Below, one piece after another: positions 1 through 9,434 of a DNA stretch of 64,000 nt; position 1 is the first letter of the stretch; each line of letters opens with the position of its first letter. The stretch lies in contig DASVPY010000091.1 of NCBI GenBank assembly GCA_036389395.1, forward strand, positions 1 through 64,000. The letters are read 5' to 3'. Both the position numbers and the translations under genes were made by a program. Under the pieces are notes generated by a model. That model searched no databases, was not told where the DNA came from, and saw only the letters and a list, made by a program, of their open reading frames with translations. The stretch comes from QHXQ01 sp036389395 (GTDB taxonomy: Bacteria; Acidobacteriota; Blastocatellia; Pyrinomonadales; Pyrinomonadaceae).

Positions 1-7
1 CGAGGCG

Positions 8-1657
<1,650 letters not shown>

Positions 1658-1685
1658 AGGCCGCGGACGCACTGCCACAGGAGGG

Positions 1686-1723
1686 AAAGCCCCACGGCCT
1701 TGAGTTTCAGGCCGCGGGGCTTT
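1686..1723 (+). terminator. Intrinsic terminator after the radical SAM gene
   Basis: GCCCC-A-CGGCCT pairs with AGGCCG-C-GGGGC around an 8-nt loop, with one mismatch, followed by TTTCACTTT. It lies 30 bases after the stop codon and separates the gene from the surE promoter. Confidence 0.65.
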
Positions 1724-1742
1724 CACTTTGCGCGCCGCTTGC

Positions 1743-1771
1743 TTGAATAATCCGGCGCGTTAAGTTGTAAT
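1743..1771 (+). promoter_or_regulatory. Sigma-70-like promoter for surE
   Basis: TTGAAT and TGTAAT are separated by 17 bases and lie 25 bases before the surE start codon. Found by eye. Confidence 0.5.
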
Positions 1772-1795
1772 ACCAAGCGGTTGGTCTTTCTTTGT

Positions 1796-2596
1796 ATGAT
1801 TCGCATCCTGTTAACGAACGACGACGGCATCCACTCCGAAGGTCTCACGCAAGTCGAAGCGGCATTGAGGGCGGTGGGCGACGTGTACGTGGTCGCGCCC
1901 GCCTCGGAGATGAGCGGCGCGTCGCACAGCCTGACGCTCGCGCGCCCCCTGCGCATCCGCCGCATTGACGAGCGCCACTGGACGGTGGACGGCACGCCGA
2001 CCGACTGCGTCACGCTCGCGCTGCACAAGATTCTGCCCGCGGACGCGCGCCCGCACGTCTGCGTCTCCGGCATCAACCACGGCGGCAACCTCGGCGACGA
2101 CGCCTCCTATTCGGGCACGGTCGCGGGCGCGCTCGAAGCCACCATCTTCGGCGTGCCCGGTCTCGCCTTCAGCCTCGTCACGCGCGAGCAGTTCGACTTC
2201 ACGCACGCGGCGCGCTTCGCCGCCGACATCGCGCGCAAGGCGCTCAAAGAGGGCTTGCCCGAAGGCACGCTCCTGAACATCAACATCCCGCCGGGCCCCG
2301 TCCGCGGCGTGCGCGTCACGCGCCAGGGCGTGAAGAACGCGCGCCCGATCATCAGCGAGCACATAGACCCGCGCGGCAAGGCCTACTACTGGATCGGCGA
2401 AGAGTATTTCGAGGGCGAGTGCGAGGAGGACACGGACTTCTACGCCGTGCGCCGCGGCCTCGTCTCGATCACGCCGATGCGCAGCGACATGACGCACTAC
2501 CAGGAGTTGGCCGCGCTCGCCGCGTGGAACACTGCGGAAGTGGACGCCGCGCCGGTCGGCGCGACGGCGGAGGGTGAGCCGGTCGAGCGCGCCTGA
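1796..2596 (+). CDS. surE: 5'/3'-nucleotidase SurE
   Basis: SurE is a metal-dependent phosphatase that removes phosphate from nucleoside monophosphates and is linked to stationary-phase and stress survival. The N-terminus MIRILLTNDDGIHSEG holds the paired Asp of the active site. VVAPASEMSGASH, the GTPTDCV segment and SGINHGGNLGDDASYSGTV are the family's other signatures. The 266-residue length is normal. ATG 1796 is preferred over the TTG 15 bases upstream because SurE proteins begin right at this motif. The gene overlaps or abuts pcm, the pairing found in many bacteria, so the two are probably co-transcribed from the promoter at 1743. Confidence 0.95.
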   Translation: MIRILLTNDDGIHSEGLTQVEAALRAVGDVYVVAPASEMSGASHSLTLARPLRIRRIDERHWTVDGTPTDCVTLALHKILPADARPHVCVSGINHGGNLGDDASYSGTVAGALEATIFGVPGLAFSLVTREQFDFTHAARFAADIARKALKEGLPEGTLLNINIPPGPVRGVRVTRQGVKNARPIISEHIDPRGKAYYWIGEEYFEGECEEDTDFYAVRRGLVSITPMRSDMTHYQELAALAAWNTAEVDAAPVGATAEGEPVERA

Positions 2597-3323
2597 GCGC
2601 GCGCGGCGGCCGGGCGGAGCAGGCGAGGGGAGCGGACGGCTTTTGCGTTCAGCGTCACAACTGCCACAGGGGCCGGCCGCGGGCTTCCGCCTGCAACGCG
2701 AGCGCATGGTCGAGCGCCTGCGCGACCACTACGGCATCCGCGCCGAGCGCGTCTTGCACGTCATGCGCGAACTGCCGCGCCACCTCTTCGTGCCGGAGGC
2801 GTTGCAGGGGCGCGCCTACGGCGACCACGCGCTGCCCATCGCCGAAGGGCAGACCATCTCGCAGCCTTACATCGTCGCCCGCATGACCGAACTGCTCGAA
2901 CTCGCGGGGCCGGAGAAGGTCTTGGAGATCGGCGCAGGCTCCGGCTATCAGACGGCGGTGCTGGCGCGCCTCGCCGCGCAGGTCTACGCCATCGAGCGGC
3001 TGGGCGATCTGGCCCGGCAGGCGCAGGCGCGCATCCGCGAGTTGAACATCTACAACGCCACGGTCAAGTGTTTCGACGGCACGCTCGGCTGGGAGGCGCA
3101 CGCCCCTTACGACGCGATCCTCGCCGCCGCGGGCGGGCCGGACATCCCGCAGCCGCTCCTGACGCAACTGAAGATCGGCGGCCGGCTCGTCATCCCCATC
3201 GGCGCGACCCGCGAGTCGCAGCGCCTCATCCGCGTCGTCCGCACGGAGGAAGGCTACGAGCACGAGGATCACGGCGCGTGCGCCTTCGTCCCGCTCATCG
3301 GCCGCTACGGCTGGCAGCCCTGA
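2574..3323 (+). CDS. pcm: Protein-L-isoaspartate O-methyltransferase
   Basis: Pcm methylates isoaspartyl residues in aged proteins using S-adenosylmethionine and so starts their repair. Family signatures are VMRELPRHLFVPE, GQTISQPYIVARMTELL and the SAM-binding loop VLEIGAGSGYQTAVLA, with FDGTLGW and LKIGGRLVIPIG later. The start is uncertain. GTG 2574 overlaps surE by 23 bases but gives about 44 low-complexity N-terminal residues; TTG 2643 or ATG 2706 would give a protein closer to the usual 210 residues. Translation is probably coupled to surE. The family call is secure. Confidence 0.93.
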   Translation: MSRSSAPERARRPGGAGEGSGRLLRSASQLPQGPAAGFRLQRERMVERLRDHYGIRAERVLHVMRELPRHLFVPEALQGRAYGDHALPIAEGQTISQPYIVARMTELLELAGPEKVLEIGAGSGYQTAVLARLAAQVYAIERLGDLARQAQARIRELNIYNATVKCFDGTLGWEAHAPYDAILAAAGGPDIPQPLLTQLKIGGRLVIPIGATRESQRLIRVVRTEEGYEHEDHGACAFVPLIGRYGWQP

Positions 3324-3393
3324 GCTTGGAGCACGAAACGCGCCGCGCGCCCGACAACGCCCGCGCGCCCGGCGTCGCGGGCCTGAACCACGC

Positions 3394-4776
3394 ATGAAGT
3401 TCATGAAGTACCACGCTCGTCTAATCCAGTTGTGCTTGCTCTCGGCGCTCGCCACGCTCTGCGCGGCGGCGCAGGACGCGCGCCCGACGCCCGGCGCGGC
3501 GTGGCAGAAGTTCACGGCCGAGGCCGGCTCGTTCAACGTCGAGTTGCCGGGCGTGCCCGTCTACCGCCGCGAGCAGCAGGCGGGGCGCGCGGGCGAGACC
3601 CTGACCTCGCACGTCTACGACCTGCACGCGGCCGGCAACGCCTACTCGATCTCTTACGCCGACTACCCTTCGCCCGACCTCAACATCGAGGCGTTCCCCG
3701 CGACCTTCCTCGCGCGCTTCGTCGCCGAGGTGGGTCAGACCGAGAGCGGGCGCACCGACGGCAGCCGCGCCTTCAGCACGTCGTTCGGCTGCGCCGGCAT
3801 GGAGTGGCGCGGCGCGACGCCCGACATGCCGTTCGCGCGCGTCAAGGTGTTCGGCACGCTGCGCGGCTTCTACGTCCTCTTCTTCGGCGCGACGAAGACC
3901 AACGCGGCGACGACCGAGGCCGACGCCGAACGCTTCTTCAACTCCTTCACCCTCGCGGGCGCGCCCTGCAAGGGGATGCAGACGGCGACGGCGGCGACGC
4001 AGACCGTCGCCGAGTCAACACCCCTCAACACCTCCGCGCCGCCCGGCACGACCGCGCAGGCCCCCGCGACGGCCACGCCGACGCCTTTGCCTTACGGCGA
4101 TCCGAAGACGGGTGCGACGGGCGGCGGCGTCGGGTCGGGCCGCGCGAGCGGCGGCGACCTCAGCGACCCGGCGGCGCTCGCCGCCGCCCTGGCCGATCCG
4201 AGCCACGTCTTCACCGCCAAGCAGGTGACGCGCAAGGCCGTCCTCCTCACGAAGCCTGAGCCGGGCTTCACCGAAGCGGCCCGCCGGCACGATCTCGAAG
4301 GCGAAGTCGTCCTGCGCCTGGTGCTGGGCGCGGACGGCGAGGTGCATAACATCGTGGCTGTCAAAGGGCTGCCCGACGGGTTGACCGAAGAGGCCGTCGC
4401 GGCCGCCAAGCGGATCAAGTTCGAGCCGGCGCAAATCCAGGGCCGGCCCGTCTCGCAGTACGTCTCGGTCGTCTACAACTTCAACATCGTCTGGGGCGAG
4501 AACGAGGTCGAGCGCAAGGCGCAGATCGTCGAGCGGCCGGCGGCCGCTTACACGCCCGAAGCGCGCGCGCAAGGGGTGACGGGCAAGGTCGTGCTGCTGG
4601 TCACACTCTGGAAGACGGGCGACGTAGGCCCCGTGGAGGTCGTGTCGGGCCTGCCCTACGGGCTGACCGAGCAGGCGGCGGCGGCGGCGCGGCGGATCAA
4701 GTTCACGCCGGCCGAGACGGCGGGCCGGCCCGTGTCGCAGTACGTCACGCTCGAATACGAGTTCAAGCTGCCGTAA
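3394..4776 (+). CDS. Secreted protein with two TonB C-terminal domains
   Basis: The 460-residue protein starts with a signal peptide (MKFMKYHARLIQLCLLSAL..., cleavage probably after CAAAQ). About 130 residues of unassigned secreted domain and a Pro/Thr/Gly-rich linker follow. Two similar 90-residue modules end the protein, each with the TonB/TolA C-terminal pattern: PGFTEAARRHDLEGEVVLRL and AAYTPEARAQGVTGKVVLLV, then GLPDGLTEEAVAAAKRIKFEPA and its twin. There is no N-terminal membrane anchor or Pro-rich spanner like classical TonB, so it is probably periplasmic and may bind peptidoglycan or outer-membrane receptors. The tandem modules look like an internal duplication. No true energy-transducing role can be claimed. 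Confidence 0.75.
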   Translation: MKFMKYHARLIQLCLLSALATLCAAAQDARPTPGAAWQKFTAEAGSFNVELPGVPVYRREQQAGRAGETLTSHVYDLHAAGNAYSISYADYPSPDLNIEAFPATFLARFVAEVGQTESGRTDGSRAFSTSFGCAGMEWRGATPDMPFARVKVFGTLRGFYVLFFGATKTNAATTEADAERFFNSFTLAGAPCKGMQTATAATQTVAESTPLNTSAPPGTTAQAPATATPTPLPYGDPKTGATGGGVGSGRASGGDLSDPAALAAALADPSHVFTAKQVTRKAVLLTKPEPGFTEAARRHDLEGEVVLRLVLGADGEVHNIVAVKGLPDGLTEEAVAAAKRIKFEPAQIQGRPVSQYVSVVYNFNIVWGENEVERKAQIVERPAAAYTPEARAQGVTGKVVLLVTLWKTGDVGPVEVVSGLPYGLTEQAAAAARRIKFTPAETAGRPVSQYVTLEYEFKLP

Positions 4777-4800
4777 TTTCATCAACGGGGAGACGGGTTT

Positions 4801-5475
4801 TTGATCGGGAAAATCATCGAGATACTGTCGGGGTTCATCGTCGCGGTCATCTCGGCCCTGGGCTACTGGGGCGTGGTGCTGCTGATGGCGATTGAGTCGG
4901 CGTGCATCCCGCTGCCGTCGGAAGTGATCATGCCGTTCTCGGGCTACCTCGTCTACACGGGCCGCTTCAACCTGTGGCTGGTGGGCGTGGCGGGCGCGTT
5001 CGGCTGCGTGGTCGGCTCGATGGTGGCGTACTGGGCGGGGATGTACGGCGGGCGGCCGTTCATCGAGCGTTACGGCCGCTACGTGCTCATCTCGCGGCAC
5101 GATCTCGATCTGGCGGATCGCTGGTTCGCGCGCTACGGCGAGATCATCATCTTCGCCAGCCGCCTGCTGCCCGTCGTGCGCACCTTCATCGCGTTCCCCG
5201 CGGGCGTGGCGCGCATGAACGTGCCGCGCTTCATCGCCTACACCTTCCTCGGCTCGCTGCCGTGGTGTCTGGGGCTGGCCTACGTCGGGCAACTGCTCGG
5301 CGAACAGTGGGACAAGAACGAGGCGCTCAAAGCCTGGTTCCACCGCTTCGACTTCGTGATCGGTCTCGTCATCCTCGCGGGCGCGGCCTGGTGGGTCTGG
5401 CGACACCTCAAACACGCCCGCGCCGACCGCGCCCAGGCGGCCGCCGACGCCATCCCCGGAGTCTCGCGCGACTAA
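4801..5475 (+). CDS. DedA family membrane protein
   Basis: This is a DedA/SNARE-associated polytopic inner-membrane protein. Members of the family flip polyprenyl phosphate or phospholipids and help maintain membrane potential. Typical features are ESACIPLPSEVIMPFSGYL near the N-terminus, FASRLLPVVRTFIAFPAGVARM in the centre with the conserved Arg/Pro pair, and about five hydrophobic segments. The 224-residue length fits. The start codon is TTG, 25 bases after the TonB-domain gene and preceded by GGGGAGACGGG. The gene may belong to the same transcript as the genes before it. Confidence 0.88.
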   Translation: MIGKIIEILSGFIVAVISALGYWGVVLLMAIESACIPLPSEVIMPFSGYLVYTGRFNLWLVGVAGAFGCVVGSMVAYWAGMYGGRPFIERYGRYVLISRHDLDLADRWFARYGEIIIFASRLLPVVRTFIAFPAGVARMNVPRFIAYTFLGSLPWCLGLAYVGQLLGEQWDKNEALKAWFHRFDFVIGLVILAGAAWWVWRHLKHARADRAQAAADAIPGVSRD

Positions 5476-5486
5476 ACCTAAAAACT

Positions 5487-5520
5487 TTAACCGCAAAGGA
5501 CGCAGAGCGGGCCGCAAAGG
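5487..5520 (+). repeat. Single arm of a dispersed AACCGCAAAGG-type repeat
   Basis: TTAACCGCAAAGGACGCAGAG followed by GGGCCGCAAAGG matches one arm of the palindrome at 29037-29123. No second arm is visible here, so this looks like a half-element or a decayed copy. Confidence 0.55.
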
Positions 5521-5571
5521 TACTCTGAGTTTGACATGACGTAGCGCGCCACTTAGAATGACTTGCCGATT

Positions 5572-5646
<75 letters not shown>

Positions 5647-5651
5647 TGTCT

Positions 5652-5693
5652 AAAAGAAGCGCGGCGGCCGTTTTGGCCGCCGCGCTTCTTTTT
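5652..5693 (+). terminator. Intrinsic terminator after tRNA-Pro
   Basis: GAAGCGCGGCGGCC and GGCCGCCGCGCTTC form a perfect 14-bp stem around GTTTT. AAAA on the left and TTTTT on the right extend it, so it may work in both directions. Confidence 0.92.
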
Positions 5694-5720
5694 ATGGCCG
5701 GCGCGCCCGCGACGGAAGTA

Positions 5721-5749
5721 TTTCAGATCAAGCCCGCCTGGTGTATAAC
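5721..5749 (+). promoter_or_regulatory. Possible promoter of the hybrid histidine kinase
   Basis: TTTCAG and TATAAC lie 17 bases apart, 44 bases before the start codon. The -35 box is poor. Confidence 0.35.
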
Positions 5750-5793
5750 TCTTGGCCCCGGCCGGCGCGTGACCCGGCGCGGGTCATAACTCC

Positions 5794-7350
5794 ATGATGC
5801 GCAAGCTATGGGCAGCCGCGTGGCGCTACGGGTTGGCGTCGGGGGCGTTTGTCTTGCTCCTGCTGACCTCGTTCGCCGCCCAGCGCCTCTTCGGCGTCAA
5901 GTTCGACCCGACCTCGCTCATCATCATCCTCATGATCGCCAGCGCGTGGTACCTGGGCCGCGGCCCCGGCCTGCTCATCGCCGTCGCCTTCGAGTTGATG
6001 CTCGACTACTTCGCCGGTGCGTCGCTCACGACGAGGACGGCGGTCGTGCTCGTCAACCGCATGGTGCTGTTCGGCGGCGTGGTCTGGTTCGCCAACTCGC
6101 GCCGGCGGGCCGAGCGCGAGCGCGACGAACTGCTGCGCCGCGAGCGCGCCGCCCGCGCCGAGGCCGAGACCGCCAGCCGCCTCAAGGACGAGTTCCTCGC
6201 CACCGTCTCGCACGAGCTGCGCACGCCCTTGAACGCGATCCTCGGCTGGGCCGTCACGCTCAACCGCGGCCGCGCGGACGACGAGATGACGCGGAACGCA
6301 CTCGTCGTCATCGAGCGCAACGCGCGCGCGCAGGCGAAGATCATTGACGACATCCTGGACGTGTCGCGCATCATCGCCGGCAAGTACCGCATCAGCCCGC
6401 GGCCCGTGGCGCTCGCGCCGCTGGTGCAGGCGGCGGTCGGCACGCTGCACCCGGCGGCGGCCGCCAAGTCCATCACGCTCGATCTCATGCTCGACCCGGC
6501 GGGCGGCGAAGTCGTCGGCGACCCCGACCGCTTGCAGCAGATCGTCTGGAACCTGGTCTCGAACGCCATCAAGTTCACGCCCGCGGGCGGGCTCGTCGAG
6601 GTGCGTCTGGGGCGGGCCGGCGCGCAGCTTGAGTTGAGCGTGCGCGACGACGGCATCGCCATCAGCCCGGAGTTCCTGCCGCACATCTTCGAGCGCTTCC
6701 GCCAGGCCGATTCATCCACGACGCGGACGCACGGCGGGTTGGGCTTGGGTCTCGCCATCGTGCGGCATCTGGTCGAACTGCACGGCGGCACGGTCGAGGC
6801 CGCGAGCGAAGGCGAAGACCGCGGGGCCGTGTTCACCGTGCGCGTGCCGGCGGTGGCCGCCGCGGCGGAGGCGCAAACGCCGTCGGCGCGCGCCGCGCTC
6901 TCGGAGCCGAGTCACGCGGACGCGGCGCGTGCGGGCGCGAGCCACGCGCCGGACTTGCGCGGCGTGCGCGTGCTCGTGGTGGACGACGAGCCGGACACGC
7001 TCGAAGTGCTGTGCCTCGTGCTGAACCAGTCGGGCGCGAAGGCGCGCGCCGCCGGCTCAAGCGCCGCCGCCTTGGCCGCCGTCCTCGAATGGCGGCCGCA
7101 CGTCCTCGTCTCCGATCTGGGGATGCCGGGCGAGGACGGCTTCGCGCTCATCAGCAAGGTGCGGACGCTCACGCCGGAGCAGGGCGGCGACACCCCGGCC
7201 GTCGCCCTCACGGCCTACGTCCGCGAGGAGGAGCGCCAGCGCGCGCTCGCCGCCGGCTACCAGATGCACGTCCCCAAGCCCGTCGATCCGACCACGCTCC
7301 TCGCCACCGTCTCCGGGCTGGCGAAGGGGCAAAGGGAACCTCGGTTGTAG
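5794..7350 (+). CDS. Hybrid sensor histidine kinase with C-terminal receiver domain
   Basis: The 518-residue protein has an N-terminal membrane region (about residues 15-100, three to four hydrophobic segments, DUF4118/KdpD-like), a short coiled coil (101-130), a HisKA domain with phospho-acceptor His140 (SHELRTPLNAILGW), a HATPase domain (N box NLVSNAIKF, 253-261; G2 box GGLGLGLAI) and a receiver domain (390-510) with VVDDEP, phospho-acceptor Asp441 and Lys495. It probably passes phosphate from its own His to its own Asp, then to an unknown partner. The G1 box reads DDGIAI where DxGxGI is usual, so the second Gly is Ala. No extracellular sensor domain is evident. The stop codon abuts the cassette-like boundary GTTAGCC. 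Confidence 0.9.
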   Translation: MMRKLWAAAWRYGLASGAFVLLLLTSFAAQRLFGVKFDPTSLIIILMIASAWYLGRGPGLLIAVAFELMLDYFAGASLTTRTAVVLVNRMVLFGGVVWFANSRRRAERERDELLRRERAARAEAETASRLKDEFLATVSHELRTPLNAILGWAVTLNRGRADDEMTRNALVVIERNARAQAKIIDDILDVSRIIAGKYRISPRPVALAPLVQAAVGTLHPAAAAKSITLDLMLDPAGGEVVGDPDRLQQIVWNLVSNAIKFTPAGGLVEVRLGRAGAQLELSVRDDGIAISPEFLPHIFERFRQADSSTTRTHGGLGLGLAIVRHLVELHGGTVEAASEGEDRGAVFTVRVPAVAAAAEAQTPSARAALSEPSHADAARAGASHAPDLRGVRVLVVDDEPDTLEVLCLVLNQSGAKARAAGSSAAALAAVLEWRPHVLVSDLGMPGEDGFALISKVRTLTPEQGGDTPAVALTAYVREEERQRALAAGYQMHVPKPVDPTTLLATVSGLAKGQREPRL

Positions 7351-7385
7351 TTAGCCGGCTACCTTTCCGCATAGGCAATGCTTTA

Positions 7386-7853
7386 ATGAACCTCGACCTG
7401 CTGAATCTACTAGCCCAAGCCGCAACTCTGGTTTCCGTCGTGATCGGTATCGTAGGTGTTTGGCTTGGCGTCCGCATATACCGGAGGCAGATAAATGCGC
7501 AAATCTTCATGGCCTATGCCGAGAGGTATGAACGCATCATGGAATCATTCCCCGATTTTCACCTGAGATTCGACATTAATAACCCTCCCCCTGAGAGCGA
7601 TCAACTGAGGCTGTGCGTCCTCAAGTATCTCAACCTGTCATCGGAAGAATATTATATGTGGCGGTCGAAATATCTTGACGATGAGGTTTGGAAAATCTGG
7701 GAGCACGAGCTTAAACGTATGTTGCAATCGAAGCTCATCAAAGATGCGTGGCAGGACCTCAGGAAAGAGTTTGAATCATATCCGGCGTTCCTCGATTTTG
7801 TTGAGAAGGCTCAGCAGGAAAAATGGCCCGCTAGGGCTAGCCGCGACGGCTAA
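7386..7853 (+). CDS. Low-GC hypothetical protein with one N-terminal membrane segment
   Basis: This 155-residue protein has one N-terminal membrane helix (about residues 8-32, LAQAATLVSVVIGIVGVWLG), then a charged, mostly helical cytoplasmic domain rich in Tyr and Trp (AYAERYERIMESFPDF, EYYMWRSKYLDD, VWKIWEHELKRML). I do not recognise the family; it loosely recalls small membrane-anchored proteins near phage or defence genes. Codon use is clearly AT-richer than in either neighbour, pointing to recent acquisition. The stop codon lies inside an attC-like inverted repeat, and GTTAGCC stands 36 bases before the start, so it may be a captured gene cassette. Confidence 0.7.
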   Translation: MNLDLLNLLAQAATLVSVVIGIVGVWLGVRIYRRQINAQIFMAYAERYERIMESFPDFHLRFDINNPPPESDQLRLCVLKYLNLSSEEYYMWRSKYLDDEVWKIWEHELKRMLQSKLIKDAWQDLRKEFESYPAFLDFVEKAQQEKWPARASRDG

Positions 7854-7913
7854 CGAATCGTTCCGGCTGATCCCTCAATCGTAATTCTTTCACGTCCGCC
7901 GATCCGGTTTGCC
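7848..7913 (+). other. attC-like imperfect inverted repeat (possible integron cassette end)
   Basis: GGCTAAC-GAATCG (7848-7860) is an imperfect inverted repeat of CGATCCGGTTTGCC (7900-7913). The spacing gives a 66-bp element, within the attC size range. The left box fits RYYYAAC with one mismatch and overlaps the stop codon of the low-GC gene. The right box GTTTGCC departs from GTTRRRY. This may be a decayed site. A covariance search is needed. Confidence 0.3.
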
Positions 7914-7919
7914 GCAATA

Positions 7920-8489
7920 CTAACCCGCCGGGCGGCGCTTGTTGTTGAAGACGGTGCGGGCGTCCACCCAGCGGCCGTCGCGTTTGACGTAGAGGCGGGG
8001 CTGTGTGGGCGGGTAGCGTTTGGCGAGGGCGGGGTTGGCGGCGAGCAGCGGCGTGACGGCGGCGCGGTCGCCCGTGGTGACGCGCCAGCGCCCGCCCTCG
8101 CGCACGAGGTACTGGCGCGCGACGATCTTGCCCTCGGCCTCGAACGGCATGCGGGCGCGCGCGTAGACGGTCGTGTCCGCCACGGCCAGCTCGTCCGCGA
8201 CGTGCACCGCGTTGATCTCAAGGCGCTGCAACTCGTAGAAGTTGCGCGTCTGCTCTAGCCCGCTCACGAAGCGTTCGCGCGGCAGGCGGCGCTGCGACGC
8301 GGTGGGCAGCGCGTCGTAGAGCGCCTCGTACTCGCCGCGCCGCAACTGCTCGAACGCACGCTCGACCGCGCCGCGCACCTCCGCCTCGTCCGCCGCCGGT
8401 CGCGCCGCGCGGGCCGGCGCGCTCAACACCGACACGCATAAAAGGGCGAGCGCGACGGCGCGAACTCCACTACTCAACTTCCTCATCAA
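7920..8489 (-). CDS. Secreted hypothetical protein
   Basis: The 189-residue protein has a signal peptide (MMRKLSSGVRAVALALLCVSVL, cleavage after ARA). The mature part looks like a small alpha+beta fold. EVRGAVERAFEQLRRGEYEALYDAL resembles the first helices of NTF2/SnoaL-like domains, and YLVREGGRWRVTTGDRAAV resembles their closing strands. No catalytic residues can be named. The start overlaps the preceding gene by 20 bases (17 if the second ATG is used), so it is translationally coupled and probably last in a three-gene operon with the DsbD-alpha-like lipoprotein. Confidence 0.7.
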   Translation of the reverse strand: MMRKLSSGVRAVALALLCVSVLSAPARAARPAADEAEVRGAVERAFEQLRRGEYEALYDALPTASQRRLPRERFVSGLEQTRNFYELQRLEINAVHVADELAVADTTVYARARMPFEAEGKIVARQYLVREGGRWRVTTGDRAAVTPLLAANPALAKRYPPTQPRLYVKRDGRWVDARTVFNNKRRPAG

Positions 8490-8811
8490 CCTCTGCTCCT
8501 TCTTCCCGTTCGATCTCGGCGTTGACGCGCGCGCGGAACAGCCCGCGCTGATCCAGAAACCACGCGACGACGCCGAGCGTGGCCGTGACGAACGTCGCGT
8601 CGTAGTGTCCGCGCCAGGCGAGCACGGCGGCCGCGACGAGACACAGCGCGGCGGCGACGCTCCACAGGTGCTTTACGCCGACCAGCGCGTAAGTGTTCGC
8701 GCCCGGCGCGGCGTGCTCGGTCGGCTGTGCGGGCGCGGGCGTGTCAGCGTCGGGGGCGTTCGCGGCCGCTGGTCTTGGGTCGGGCACAGGCGTTTCGGTT
8801 GAGTGCGACAC
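8470..8811 (-). CDS. Small two-helix membrane protein
   Basis: This 113-residue protein is read from GTG 8811, seven bases after the stop of the DsbD-alpha-like gene. The first 40 residues are Pro/Ala-rich and disordered. Two hydrophobic segments follow (HLWSVAAALCLVAAAVLAW and FVTATLGVVAWFLDQRG), and the C-terminus is acidic (EREEGAEVDEEVE). It overlaps the next gene. The family is not recognised. The start is inferred from spacing because no ATG is available in the right place. Confidence 0.55.
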   Translation of the reverse strand: MSHSTETPVPDPRPAAANAPDADTPAPAQPTEHAAPGANTYALVGVKHLWSVAAALCLVAAAVLAWRGHYDATFVTATLGVVAWFLDQRGLFRARVNAEIEREEGAEVDEEVE

Positions 8812-8818
8812 GACGTGT

Positions 8819-9373
8819 TCAGTTGATCGTGACGGGGATGTCGGCGGCGATGTCTGTGGGCGGGAAGCAGCGCTCCTCGTCGCAGGCTTGCACGTGGACT
8901 TGCGCGCGCAGTGTGTGCGCGCCCTTCGGCGCGTTGGCGGCGGCGCGCAAGGGCAGGCGGATCGTGGCCTCGCCTTCGTAGACGGCGAGCGGGCGCTTCT
9001 CGAACTGGAACGTGCGCTGGACGGCCGGCGGGTACGCGGGCTTGCCCGGCGTGAGACCGGCGTCGGGCTGCACCTTAAGCTCCGTGGCGTGCAGGTAAGA
9101 GAAGGTCGCGGGGTTGGCGTTGACGTGGTAGCCCGGCTCGATCCGCACGCGCACCTGCGCCTCGGCACTCGCGCCGGCCTTGACGGTCACGGCGTCGGCC
9201 TGCGCGCGCACGATCTGCGCGGGCGTCGGCTTCTCCGTCGGGGCGGCCGGCGTGTTGGCGGCGACTGGCGTGTTCGTCGTTTGCGCGGGCGCGCCGGGCG
9301 GCGTGTTGCCGGCGCAGGCGGCGAGGCCGCAGACGAGCGTTAGTCCGAAGACGAGTTTTAGTCTGAGTTTCAC
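8819..9373 (-). CDS. DsbD N-terminal (alpha) domain lipoprotein
   Basis: The 184-residue protein has a lipoprotein signal peptide with lipobox LAAC at residues 17-20, a Thr/Pro-rich linker and one immunoglobulin-like DsbD-alpha domain. The pattern GYHVNANP, the beta strands ending VQACDEERCFPP and the Cys pair CDEERC match the redox site of DsbD-alpha, which passes electrons to periplasmic thiol proteins. The membrane (beta) and thioredoxin (gamma) domains of full DsbD are absent here, so an unlinked CcdA-like protein is probably the electron donor. It is first in a run of three minus-strand genes. Confidence 0.82.
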   Translation of the reverse strand: MKLRLKLVFGLTLVCGLAACAGNTPPGAPAQTTNTPVAANTPAAPTEKPTPAQIVRAQADAVTVKAGASAEAQVRVRIEPGYHVNANPATFSYLHATELKVQPDAGLTPGKPAYPPAVQRTFQFEKRPLAVYEGEATIRLPLRAAANAPKGAHTLRAQVHVQACDEERCFPPTDIAADIPVTIN

Positions 9374-9434
9374 TTTGTTCCTGGGGCTTCAGTTTGCTGG
9401 TCTGTCATCCTGCTCGCGTGGCGCGGCGTGCGCT

